Shown here: positions 47,982 through 60,461 of the stretch, one piece after another
How the letters are laid out: the number at the start of each line of letters is the position of its first letter
How positions within the stretch are numbered: the stretch's first letter is position 1
Source of the DNA: Phlebiopsis flavidoalba
Taxonomy: Eukaryota; Basidiomycota; Agaricomycetes; Polyporales; Phanerochaetaceae
Direction of reading: 5' to 3'
Assembly (NCBI GenBank): GCA_035772785.1
Contig: JAOCPU010000014.1
Span: 558,001-622,000, forward strand
DNA length: 64,000 nucleotides
Program-made: the position numbers and the translations under genes
Notes under the pieces: generated by a model
Database searches by the model: none
What the model saw: the letters and a program-made list of their open reading frames with translations, nothing else
What the model was told of the DNA's origin: nothing

Positions 47982-48580
47982 CTTGAATGATGATGACCCG
48001 CCGTAGTAAACCTAGTCGATGGAAGAATTCAAACCGTACAAGGAGACGTTTGACGTTTTTATATATCAGTCTCCAATGCGTGCGGAAAAATATACTTTGT
48101 GGTTTTGGGGATGATGTCTCTCATCGATGCTCAGAGTATGCTCTAATCGCGTTGTGGTGAATGGTAATATGCTCGAGGCGGTGCGCCGCGCCGTGGTGGC
48201 GTCAAAAGTTTCTCACGATAGCGATCAGGCGTAACCCTCGCGCGACTTGTCTTGCTTCAGTGTCGGTATACTAAGACAATTTGAGAGGCGGGAAATATTC
48301 CTGATACCCTCGCTTGAAATGGACAAGATGATAGCCGTTGTGTATCCAGCACCGACTTTGTATCCGTCGGATGCTTTTGACATGGGAAACACGGCGTTAG
48401 GACCCCGACGCTAAAGCTCATCATCATCACGGGTCGTTTAGTGGCGGATGATTGCGGATGGAGCTGTGTGGTGTTGTCACAACGTGGCAGAGACACTCAT
48501 CGCTTTAAGGTGTATCTGTAAGCAGTTACCCGTGCCCACTCCGCACGGGACAATATTCCATTTGCGAGCGATGCAGTTTA
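47982..48580. other. Intergenic between LysM gene 2 and MITE copy 2
   Basis: No gene recognised. Short frames only. Confidence 0.35.
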
Positions 48581-48730
48581 CTGTACTTTTTCGACCAAAG
48601 CGGACGTCACGCGTCACAGCGGTTTTCAGAGAACGCGGCAATAATTTCTTCTCGATTAATGGCGAATTTGGAGATTCGTCGGAAAAATCGTTTTCCGGCG
48701 CTTCTGTCCGCTTTGGTCAAAAAAGTACAG
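48581..48730. mobile_element. MITE copy 2 (150 bp)
   Basis: Same element as 35789-35939, in the same orientation. By eye the two copies differ only by run length: T4 here versus T6 there, and CC here versus C there. TA flanks at 48579-48580 and 48731-48732. Inserted between LysM genes 2 and 3. Confidence 0.88.
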
Positions 48731-48890
48731 TAATTTAAGTACTCGCTTGTTACTTAATATTCACAGATGGAGCAAAATTGCCGACCCATCTGTTACAGTA
48801 CTGACTGAGATCGAACCAAAAAAATTTGACTGAAATTGTCCTCAATCGGTACTCAGTAACTTCCAACTCACCGATGCATATGTCACCATA

Positions 48891-49038
48891 GCTGCTAAGT
48901 GACCCTGTGTCACGCTGGCTGCTAAACTGATGTTACGACTAGCTACTAAGTAAATCGACGTCACGCTGGCTGCTCAGTCAAACCGACGTCACGCTGACTG
49001 CTGAGTGAACCGATGTCACGCCAGCCGTTAAACCGGTG
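48891..49038. repeat. Degenerate tandem repeat, about 27-bp unit
   Basis: Five to six units of about 24-29 bp, each starting near GCTGCTNAGT and ending near CGTCACGCTG, run from 48891 to about 49038. Not coding. Confidence 0.55.
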
Positions 49039-49043
49039 CTCGA

Positions 49044-49089
49044 TGTGACACACCGAACACGCTGTACGTGCCGTATTCGGTGTGTCACA
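49044..49089. repeat. Hairpin-forming inverted repeat
   Basis: TGTGACACACCGAACAC (49044-49060) and its inverse GTATTCGGTGTGTCACA (49073-49089) match at 16 of 17 positions around a 12-nt loop. It directly follows the tandem repeat and lies about 0.8 kb upstream of LysM gene 3. Confidence 0.6.
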
Positions 49090-49809
49090 CTGGCTCCTGA
49101 ACCCATTGACCTTACTACTGAGTCTAAATCTATACTACAGTAGACTTATGTATGACTGTAAGTGAGAAGCCTTTGCTCCTGGTGAGTTTGAGATGTCCTT
49201 CGAGGACGTCCTTAAATACCTGTAGATAATGTACTGGAAAATTCTATGAATAATCACATGCCCTAGGGCCGGTCACATACATCATCGCACCCGCTTCGGC
49301 TCCAATTCTTGAACATTCGATGCTTGACGCGATACTAACTGCCCTTTGCGTCGAAATCAATGTACCGTGCACAATGCAACGTGAACGCGAGCCGTGCCGC
49401 AAGTAACTTGAAGCCGTCACGTGCGACTGACCAATGAAAACGCCCCTTGTATCCGTGAGCCCACGTGACGTTTTGATTCGCCGTGTTTTATTATATTAGA
49501 TCTATGGCTCTTGACGGTCCCGTAGGCAAAAATAGACGAGCAGATCGTCTAGAAATGTCTTCTGACTTGTGCCCTTAGACGCATGAACGTTTGAACGTCA
49601 AAGAACGTAATATGCCATATACGCGTGATGATAGGTGATGACCGACGGGTACCCAGACTGAGCTTTTCACCCAACATGGACTTTGACTCGACAATGTTTG
49701 ATGTGCCGCTTCGCGGGTAAGTCGAATCTATTCAATGCATATCCGGTCTGGACGGAGAGCTACCGCAGCCGCGCGCGTTCGACTGTGAACAAAGCGCCTT
49801 CAGTTTGCG

Positions 49810-49817
49810 TATAAAAG
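49810..49817 (+). promoter_or_regulatory. TATA box of LysM gene 3
   Basis: TATAAAAG, 82 bp before the ATG at 49892, nearly the same placement as in LysM gene 1. Confidence 0.65.
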
Positions 49818-49891
49818 TCGCAGGTATTACCCCTCTCATTCTCCAGACAGCCAGTCTCCTCTCCTCACTCGACTTCATTCCCCAAGTAGTC

Positions 49892-50531
49892 ATGCTCGCC
49901 AAGCTCGCAGTCCTTGCCGTCGCGGCCTTCATCCCTGCTGGTCAGTAGGGTCCACGACGAGTATTCCATCTACTAACTGACCTTTGTTCCAGCCCTCGCA
50001 CAGCTTCCCGCTGACTGCGATCGTACGTACACCATCCAGCCCGGCGACAATTGCGCGACACGATTGCCGAGAGTCAGAATGTGTCCACGTAGGCAGCCCT
50101 CACGATACATTTTAGGCGTCAGCATTTACTAAACCCCGTACAGTTCCAGCTCTTCTTCGTGAACCCTACGATCAACTCGGGGTGCACGAACCTCTTTTGC
50201 CGGAGCAGTGAGTTAAAGATTTCGCCGCCAACAGACAGCTTACCTAACTCATGACTATCAGCTTTCTCTGCCTCGGCAGAACCGGCCAGGACTGCACGAC
50301 GAACCACGAGGTTGAGGACGGCGAGTTCTGCGCCGAGTATCGCCCAGAATGCGGGCATCGCATTGTCCACGCTCCTGGCGAACAACCGTGAGCTTAACTC
50401 GGACTGCACCAACCTGCGCCCCGGAGAGAGGTGAGTCGTTTTCGAATCCGTCGTGCGCTCGTCTGATTCAAAAAAACACATTTAGGTGCTCTGTGTCTCG
50501 CCCACCGCTATTGCGTACACCTCGAAACTGA
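49892..50531 (+). CDS. Secreted LysM-domain protein 3
   Basis: The ATG at 49892 starts a signal peptide (MLAKLAVLAVAAFIPA). After an intron (about 49942-49991): QLPADCDRTYTIQPGDNC and DTIAESQNVST (LysM 1), an intron (about 50091-50143), then FFVNPTINSGCTNL. After a third intron: FLCLGRTGQDCTTNHEVEDG, a segment with several shifts matching AGIALSTLLANNP, and SDCTNLRPGE. A last intron ends at about 50486, then VLCVSPTAIAYTS and a stop near 50529-50531. Two LysM modules, like its tandem neighbours. One-base shifts occur in LysM 1 and at the C terminus. Confidence 0.83.
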
Positions 50532-51590
50532 GGAGTGAGAGTGTTGCTGTGTTTGTTAACAAAAAGATGTACCGTAGGAAAATTGCGAGAATTGCATGCG
50601 AAGAATTAAACGCGACGTTTGATCGGGCATGCAGAGAGCATGCTAAATGTTCTCCCATTAGCATTAAACTGAGAGTGAAAAAGCATTTTGAAGCACCTAC
50701 ATGAGGCTATAATAACTTAACCTGGCTCATTGGTTGCGGTAGTAAATTGTGGCACAGACCAGCGACCTTGTTCCGGAAAACCGGCTCTTCAGGGTGTGAG
50801 TTGTGCGATATGGCAACATCGCATTCCAGGGAAACCACAGAACTGTCAGTGTGATGAAGCGACCTTACGTTAGTAGAGTTGTTCCGCGAGGCTCAGTGGG
50901 TCGGAGCCGCTGCTCGTTTGATATCGGCAAAACCCAGACATGGCCTGTAAGTTTGTCGATGAAGAAAGCTTAAACCGAGAACAAGCTCCGAGCCTGATCA
51001 AACAGACCAGAACAATATCACAGTAGTCCAAAGTACCATTCCAACAATGCGAAACTGACGAAGAACTCCGACCTCTTCGCGGGGAGATGCTCCGGTGATG
51101 AACCGTGTCACGTATCTTGTCCGCGTCTGCGACGATGTGCAATGGCCACCGCGTCTCCCAGTATAAGAATCCGACGTCGGATACCATGTCACAGAGCGCG
51201 CCGCGTATGGTTATCCATCAAATGACACGGAATACAGGACGGTGTCGTTGGCTTGAATCTTTGCTCATCATGGTGTCATTGTTATCTCTCTGCGCTTGCG
51301 CTGTTCCCCTAGGTTCGAGAATTGTTTGTGACGATGCTCTCTCGAGAGGCTCTATGACCCATTTGGGTTGGAATGAGCCTGACAAAACTGGGTCAGTGGC
51401 ACAATCCAAGACGAGGAACGTATTGGTCGATTTTGTACAATTCCTTTGGACCATGCAAGTTGGATTGCAGTCGAAGCTGTTTGAAGGTACACCATACAGT
51501 ATGATACAGTACTACAATGATAAATATGACTTAGCTCGTCCTTCCCATCCACTGCGCCTATAATGTTTTAACGAAAATGTTTCCCATGCT
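50532..51590. other. Intergenic; uncertain small secreted-protein frame
   Basis: A 152-codon plus frame (51105-51563) includes an internal Met followed by a hydrophobic run (WLESLLIMVSLLSLCACAVP) resembling a signal peptide. No family is recognised and chance frames of this size occur in the window. Otherwise no gene is seen. Confidence 0.25.
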
Positions 51591-53092
<1,502 letters not shown>

Positions 53093-56000
53093 GTTGTGGG
53101 GGGAGATTAGGATGCAATAGCAATGCTTGTCGAGTAGGATGTGGTACTATTTATGACGTCTAGAAGTAGCGATAAGTGAATTGTAGGGAAGTAGTCCGGT
53201 GGGAAGGGCCGTAGTCAGGAGGTTATCAGTCCGCAGACGATAACGTCTTGTCATGATGAATTAGTCAACGGGAGGTGATGGTGAGTGCGAAAGCAGGCCC
53301 AAATGAGCGCACCGAGAAGAGTCAGGGTGCGAACACCATCAAAAAACTTGCGGGCCTCTGCAGATACGGCGTCAGCGGAGGCCGCTTCGGGCGAACCAAT
53401 GAACCTCCACAAAAAACAACCCTCTTGCGTCTTGCACCTCCCTCGGATTATGCGGGTCGCGCACTGCTCGCACTGCTCGTTGCGGCCCTCGTCGTGCGGC
53501 CTCGGCTAGCAAAGAAGAGGGACGCAATGTGTGCTGCCACAGCTTGAAGAAACGGGTGGTCGTTATTGGCGCTACCAGGGTGTGAGCCCTCTGCTCCGCC
53601 GAGTCGAGTGTTACGTACTCAAACGTCCCTGGTCATTCAGCGGTATAGGGGGCGTTCAATCACGAATCTATATGCTCAACGAGGCGCAAACGAGTCTGTA
53701 GGATTGTTGGCAGAAATGCTGACCAGCTCGCTGAGGCTGAGTCGGGCGGAATGCTACCGGTTCAGAGATTCCAGGACTGGACGGAACGAAACTAGCATTC
53801 CTCTGGAAAAGACACAGTCAAATGAGCCTATCATCACCATGTGTGGAAGCCGACTTTAAACCGAGCGTAGAGTAGACATGGTACGAGTGCGAGAGGCCTT
53901 GGAAGCTAGGTACGTACTATTGACATTGTCGGCTATCTCGTACCCAAAACTCATAATTCGCTACAGCCTGGGGCGGAGTGGACACATTAGTGTAGTCACA
54001 GCCGGTTGTCTCCTCATTGAGGCCTCTCCTTGAGGTAGCCGAGGTCAAGAGCACAGGCGAAGAGGCCACAGGCCGAGGGCATACATCGAGCCCTGGACGT
54101 ATACGGATGCTGCGGTATGCGAGGCAACTTTAGCGGATTCCACTAGGCTCTCATGCAGTGTCTTTGAGTTCGTCCATTCTACTTGTTCAAAGAATCTAGA
54201 CAACCTTACTCAACATTATCTTAGCCGACGTCATGCAGATCCCGTTTACTCGAGTCCACCTCTCGCTCAGCCCCGCAATCGCTCTTCTCCCTCGAGTGTC
54301 ACGCGGCCCTCGTCCCCGCGCCTACCCGATCACTGTATGCGGCAACCAAAGGAGCATCGCTTCTCCTATACCAGTCGCTGGCGGCATCGAACAACCCTGC
54401 AAATTCACTTTTACAATGTGTCCTTATCCCTATCCGTTCCCTCGACTGTCGAAGGCGACTTCCGTGCTTTCCCGCGGTCGACTTTGCGGACCCGGTTCGC
54501 GAAGCAGGCAAACACAAACAAACGCGGGGACTTATCAAGCGTTAGTATGTTGGCGAAGAAGGTAGGTGCATTGAGCGTGTGTCAGACTTGCCCAGCAGAG
54601 GAAGATGTGATTCTTGTGACGTACCTGTTTCGCTGCACCAAGCCGTTGGCCGAGACATCTTGCGTTATTGGCTCATCCCGGGTGTAGAAAAATCGGGAGT
54701 ATTTTCGCTAGTAAGTAAGTACTAAATTGCGCGCGTGACAGCCTGTAAACATTGTCACTGTGGTTACTGAGTCAAACCTGCCCTAAGAATCGTGGTGGAA
54801 ACATGGTTATAGAAAAAGTATGATCATCTTCACGTGGTCATGAGATTATGGATATCGAGTATGTCGATCCGATGGAAATCACTATTCCCCACCACATACC
54901 TTTTCCGTCGTCAACCAAGTGAAGCGCTGAACAAGCTTCAAACGACAAGAAAATCGGCAGGAGAGCTTGCCGTGGCACAACACTTTTCGTGATATGTCGT
55001 CAGATGGCCTGGAAAGATATTCTCTGGAAGGAAAAATAAAAATAAAAAACAAAAAAAAAAAAAGAAAAAAAAAAAAAAAAAAAAAATAAAAAAAAGGAAA
55101 CAAACAAAAAAAAAAAAGAAAGGAAAAACAAAAAACAAAACAAAAATCAAAGAGGCCCGGTAAAAATAAAAAAATAAAAAAAAAAAAAAAAAAAAAAATA
55201 GCAAGGATATACCTTTGGAAGGCGAAGGGGGTCATAGATACCCAGACTAATCTCGACTCTTTCTCCTTGGCTGAACGCGTAGCACCGTCGACGTCGATTG
55301 AACTGAAACATGCGCAAAAAATACCGTAAGATACAGATTTTAATACGATGACAATAGCGGGAGAAAATCCATACAATCGTGTATTCGGCTACAGGTCACG
55401 CAATCATACTTCCAAGGTACGTTCTCCTATCGGATTGCTCCCTAAGGCCGTCCCTTGCGAAGTAACTTCCATTCAGTACTGCCGTACGCGTCAGCCACCA
55501 GGCTCACCAGGCGATGTCATCAAACAAGGTGAGGGCAACCCAATTCCACGTCGACACGGTCCAACAGGCGCATGTTGGAAGTTACTGTAGCTGCGATTAG
55601 CCATCGAGTGACCACGGAATCTATTTGAAGGGCCGTAGACGGTAACACGCTAGCCTTTGTGCCCTTCAGAAATCGACACGATCATATCGTAGGCACCACC
55701 TCAGAGTGTAAGTACGGCCGCTGGTCATAGTACGCGGGTCTTGTTTATCTGATCCTTCGGACGCAGAAGACACCGTGGCGACGTCGTGTACGGCTCAATC
55801 CACGAAAAGGAGGATCTGGGGATGGTTTTTCTGGATCCGTGAGTGTTTTATTTGTATGATGAAATAATCAATTGGCAGTGTTGAGGATTGGTAAATGTAC
55901 GAAGTAAACCAGCCGTTCCCACAATGAAGTCATGTAGTTTTGGGGGTGCGTATGTGATTGCTTTGCTTTTCATTTCTATTATTTCTCATTTGTAGCAATT

Positions 56001-57077
56001 TATGTAGCCGTCGCTAAACACATCAGATTCCGGTTTTACGAGAGTCGTGAAGATCGCCAGGGACTATCTAGGCTAAGTCCGATGTCCAGTATCTGTGGCC
56101 TTTTACCGAAATACAATCTATTTTATCTTGTTCATTCCGATTAAAGATTATAGCGAGAATGGTGGTAGCCCATCTTACATGCTCTCTATAGGCAATATTT
56201 ATCTAATGACCGTTTTACAGGACGGATACCACCATAGAAGAAGTAGACATATGTGGATCGTTACAAAACGAGCAAGAAGAAGTGATTAGTCGCACCACAA
56301 GGCTCAAGCACCACACCGCCTTTTCTACATACTAACTTATGCTTACTCCGCCCTGGTGCTAGGCTTTTCGTATCGGTACTAAATGATTTGCATACACGGG
56401 TGTTATTAGTTTAGCCACCAGATATTCAGTGACCTACGTGGGCCTCCCCCCAATCCATCCTTCAGTGCGTCACCATCTCAAGTCTGTGTTTCCATATCTG
56501 CTTCTCTGACTGACGAATCCTCATTAGTCGTGGTCGGAGTCTAGCCAATCGACTATTTGCACAGAACATATCTGGAAATCAGTCGGGCCATCGGGTCGTA
56601 ATAAGGCATGCATCTAATGTCGGAAATGCGCGCGAGATTTTCTCATAATTTCGGTTTAGGATTATCTGTATGAACTGACCCTGCCGCGGGGTCAGACAGC
56701 TTGCACAGCCAGAATCTCACGATTCTGCATTTGTACAGCACCTAGGAGGTAGGTCGGAAACGAGTCATCGTTGATCATGTATTGACGATGTATACAGACG
56801 AGATGTCGAAAGCTAGACGAAGCCCATGAAGAGCATACGGTGAATTATATAATACAGTAAAGTAAGGAAAGGAATCATCATTGCTCGAACGCGATCATGA
56901 TGATCCTGGCTATGCGCGGGCCATAGGCTAGTGATTAACTTGCGCATCTCCAGCTACAGGCACGCAGCGAAAAATTATGATACAGTAGTTTAGGTTAGAT
57001 CACACGACGGTTAGGGCCCCGGACTCAACAGAGGGAGACTTCTTGTGCTGTCGGCAAGTCCGTAATGTCCGATCGCA
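53093..57077. other. Long stretch without a recognisable gene
   Basis: The first about 200 bp should hold the MET2 promoter. A 91-codon plus frame (53275-53547) and several others up to 141 codons lack known motifs. 55031-55200 is an A-rich run. Nothing in 55600-57000 resembles a known protein or RNA gene to me; it could be decayed mobile-element sequence or non-coding spacer. Confidence 0.35.
55031..55200. repeat. A-rich low-complexity tract
   Basis: About 170 bp almost entirely A with scattered T, C and G, broken once by GAGGCCCGGT near 55152. Could be a poly(A)-derived retroposed tail or simple-sequence expansion; exact run lengths are unreliable in this assembly. Confidence 0.7.
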
Positions 57078-58170
57078 TCAGGCCTCAGTCAATGCGATAT
57101 CAGAGTCCGCATCCCATATCGTTGAGATATGGCCGTTTGTGAGATGTAGCCAGGCGTTTGCGAGGCGGCGAATGTTGAGGATCACATGCGAGCCCTGGTA
57201 ATCTGTTCAGTACCCGAGAAGTAGTATAAGAACCAAGAACATGTTAAAGATGACTCTCACCGCGAACGATAACACGGCCAACTCCCAACTAAAGCGAATA
57301 ATCAGCTCGTTTTCATCACCCATCGTAGAGTGTCATACGCGCACGTAGTAGCCGATCCCCGCCTCTTGGAGTAGTGTTCAGCTGGTACATCAGGGTGTTG
57401 AGGAAAGCATCGCGACTGGAAGCCCAGCGATCCGGATGAGTTTATTTGCGCCGCGTCGATGCGATTTGGATGAAACGCGTCACGCACCAAAGATCAAAGC
57501 GAACGCCCAAGTGCCCATCGCGGAGGAACAGAAAGAGAACAGACCGTCGTGTCGTGCGACCCGCCTGTTCCGCAGGCTTCCCCGCGAGCATTTTGCCAAG
57601 GTTTAGGACGAATAGGAATTTCTCGAATGCGAGGGACGTCAGCCTAGAGGGGGGCGCTGTGAGCTAGTCGGCCATGTCACGGGGGGGGCGGCGGAGAAGA
57701 CACACACAGAAACAGTAACGCACCAATAACTCAATGAAGATGCGGTGGCATCTACCGAACGGTTGGCGGCAATGCAGTCATCCGTGAAGGTTTGACCTCT
57801 GATAACGAAGCTCACGAGGACCATCATGCATAGGACTTCGGCCACAAAGGCGGTTAAGATGACCGCCTTGAGGACGCGGTTCTGCTTGTACAATACAAAG
57901 ACTGCGAAACCTTAAGTCAGCATGTATCAATAGCAGGATGAAAAAGCCACGTACCTCGGATCACTAGAATGATCTCGACCGCTATCGTTAGGAGCTCAAG
58001 AAACGATAGCTCATACGCGCGATATACGCCAAATCGGCATCGGGAGGTTGGGATTGCCCCGTTGAATTGTAGTGACTCAGAACGTAGTAGCCATCTAGCT
58101 GCAAATCTCAATGAGTCTTTTGTAAGGTGATGGGAGAATCGTGACCCCCTGACGTGTGAACGCACCCTCC
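57078..58170 (-). CDS. DUF6533-family multi-pass membrane protein (N terminus unresolved)
   Basis: DUF6533 proteins are abundant agaricomycete membrane proteins of unknown function. Minus-strand matches in family order: SFLELLTIAVEIILVIR near 57955-58000, an intron, then VFVLYKQNRVLKAVILTAFV and AEVLCMMVLVSFVIRG near 57800-57895. An extracellular-like segment (DDCIAANRS) follows, then FLFLRDGTWAFALIF near 57490-57545 (the family's LRDG-WAF signature). After introns: LNTTP and LAVLSFA, then SHVILNIRRLAN near 57165 and the C terminus IWDADSDIALTEA with TGA at 57078-57080. The first helices expected in the family were not found with certainty; minus-strand frames up to 59184 may contain them or belong to another gene. 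Confidence 0.65.
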
Positions 58171-60461
58171 GTGGATGATGCGTGGTTTGGAGCGTAACGG
58201 ATGAATGCGTACATCCACTGCACCCATCTTGCGTGACCGCTTCAAAGAGGGTATACGATTAGCATGTGGCGTATCGCCAGTTGGACATAGACTCGATACA
58301 CCTCCACAGATATTTGACCTACACCGTCCTCAGGTGAGCAATGGCCAGCACAATCATTTCGCCTCGCGCACTGCTCATCCTCAAGATTGATGATGGTATC
58401 CCACACCATTCCACACGATCGCCGCGACCACATGGAAGATCCAGCGTGAGACCGAGCCTCACCTCAGCCAACTTTTCGCACTCACTTTGCACATGCTTCA
58501 TGATCCCTCTTGGCCGCAAGAATCATGAGATGCCGGGCAGTACCATCGTCCATGGGCAGAGTGCGCCCGACGAGCTGTAGGGTGCGAGACGTCCCGAACG
58601 ACCAGCACCGCCTTATGGAGACTGGTGAATGCACCCATGACACGGCTATATTGCGCGTTAACGGTACGAGGATCCCACGATTGCGCAGACAGGCACAGGC
58701 GACCAGGCTAAAACGGCGGATGCCTGGCGTAAGCCTGACTGCCATTGACGATGGGCTGACTCCAGTCGGAAGTTGTGAACTGGCGCGTTGAGGCTATGAA
58801 GTACCCGCTCGAGGGTGAATGGGAGGCAACGAGGCCGATGGCATAGGCACCCGAATACGTGGTTCGCCTGCCCCACGGGGAAGCGCTGCTCCTGCAACGT
58901 GTGAATCTAATCGCAAGGATGTCCGTGAAGACCTCGGGATTGGGCTTCCAGTAGTGGCGGAGATAGACCAAGCTTATGACCTGAAATGAAACGATTGATC
59001 GGGCGTGACATAGCGCGGGACAGTACGTACCGCATTGTCCGCGGGCGCCCTGACCGCGAACGTTGTTTCTTTTTTGTGAGCGGAACCGCGGTAATGGCGC
59101 TGAGAGGAGGTCGAACGCGATGACTATCGCCGTGATTCGTGTTGCAGAAGCTGGGGATAGCAAAACGAAGGACACCGAGCCCAAGGCCAGCTCATATTGT
59201 TGTATATCATGTCAGAACAGCGCACACAGCGATCGGGCTCTCTAGTCAATGCTGCTTAGCGCCAGCCGATCCGGTCAAATGCTGAAGATTTTCCACGGCA
59301 CTCCCAGGCTGGGACAGAACCGTGAGGCTCGGGACTCGAGTGAGGATTGGGGGCGCTAGGCACTCACCCAGCGCGGGCTAGGCTATTTCGGCCTAGCAGA
59401 ATTGCCAGCGGAGCAGCCCCCCCCCCCCCCCCCTGGGGCCTCACCGGCCCTCGACCGACGCGTGTTGCCACCGCGCGCGACAACGAGGGCCCCCCGCCGT
59501 GTTTACTGCCGCGATGGGAATTGCTCTTCCGCATCATCAAGGGTGAGTCGTTTTTGCTGTCGTTTGTCGTCGTGCGGGGTTGTCAAGGACGAATTTGAAC
59601 GGTGTCTCACACCCACAGATGCCAGAGTGACAAACGCGAGCACGCGGTGGAATCGTCCGGGTGGCCCTATACATTATGCCCCCTCGGAGGTCGCTCGAAG
59701 CTGCCGGGTTCGCCGGTAATTAGCAAGCCTTCTCTCTCGCCACGCTGTTCACTTTGAGTATTTGCTGGCGCAACGAGCTCTAGTTTTCTGCGTTATAATT
59801 TTTTTCTTAGGGTTGCCGAGCGAGGAACAGGAACCATAAATTGTCTCGGAAGCGTGCCTGGATACAATGGCTTTTGGCGTGGTGGCGTTTGGGGAGCGGA
59901 TCGAGATTCCCATCGGCCGACGCGAAATCTCGCTCGAAAAGGGCGGATCAAGATTCGTAAATTAACGGTACTTGTAGCGGTTTGTATTGTCAGTAAGCAG
60001 CGATAACTATTGGATTGCAACCGAGTAAGCCAAAATGTTTTATGATTAAGTAAGCACCGATAAGCATGGGAAATAGGCGCATTGCAGAAAATCATAAATG
60101 AATCAGCCCGTCAAAACTGAGCTCGCTTCGTGCCGACATCTCGACTTCGTGCGACGTCGCTCGCTCACCCTTCCATTTCTCCCACTACGTCGTCCTTGCT
60201 CAATCCCTCCTCCTCACTGTATATCTATTTGTCTATTCACCCATATTTCAGCATCCTCAACCGGTGAGTGATCGGACAAATAGTGGACCATCACATGCAT
60301 CAATTCATCGCTCATCCATACGGAACCGTCAGCTTTGTTGGGCCTGAGACCTCCCCTCCTTTGCATCTCCACTCATAAAAACTATCACCATCGACGTCTC
60401 CCTCCCACATCATCCCGCCCTTCACCTTCCCTTTTCTAAGCAAGCGTCGCGGTTTTTAGCC
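58171..60461. other. Unassigned stretch upstream of the G-alpha gene
   Basis: Minus-strand frames at 58482-58897 and 58708-59184 (for example YWKPNPEVFTDILAIRFHTL near 58915-58970) look partly protein-like and may be exons of an unrecognised gene or the missing 5' part of the DUF6533 gene. A 17-base C run sits at 59417-59433. 60100-60461 is pyrimidine-rich and probably the G-alpha promoter and leader. Confidence 0.3.

Noticed and set aside
54882..55376. Minus frame rich in Phe and Leu, looking like a membrane protein
   Set aside because: It is the translation of the poly(A)-rich tract read on the other strand.
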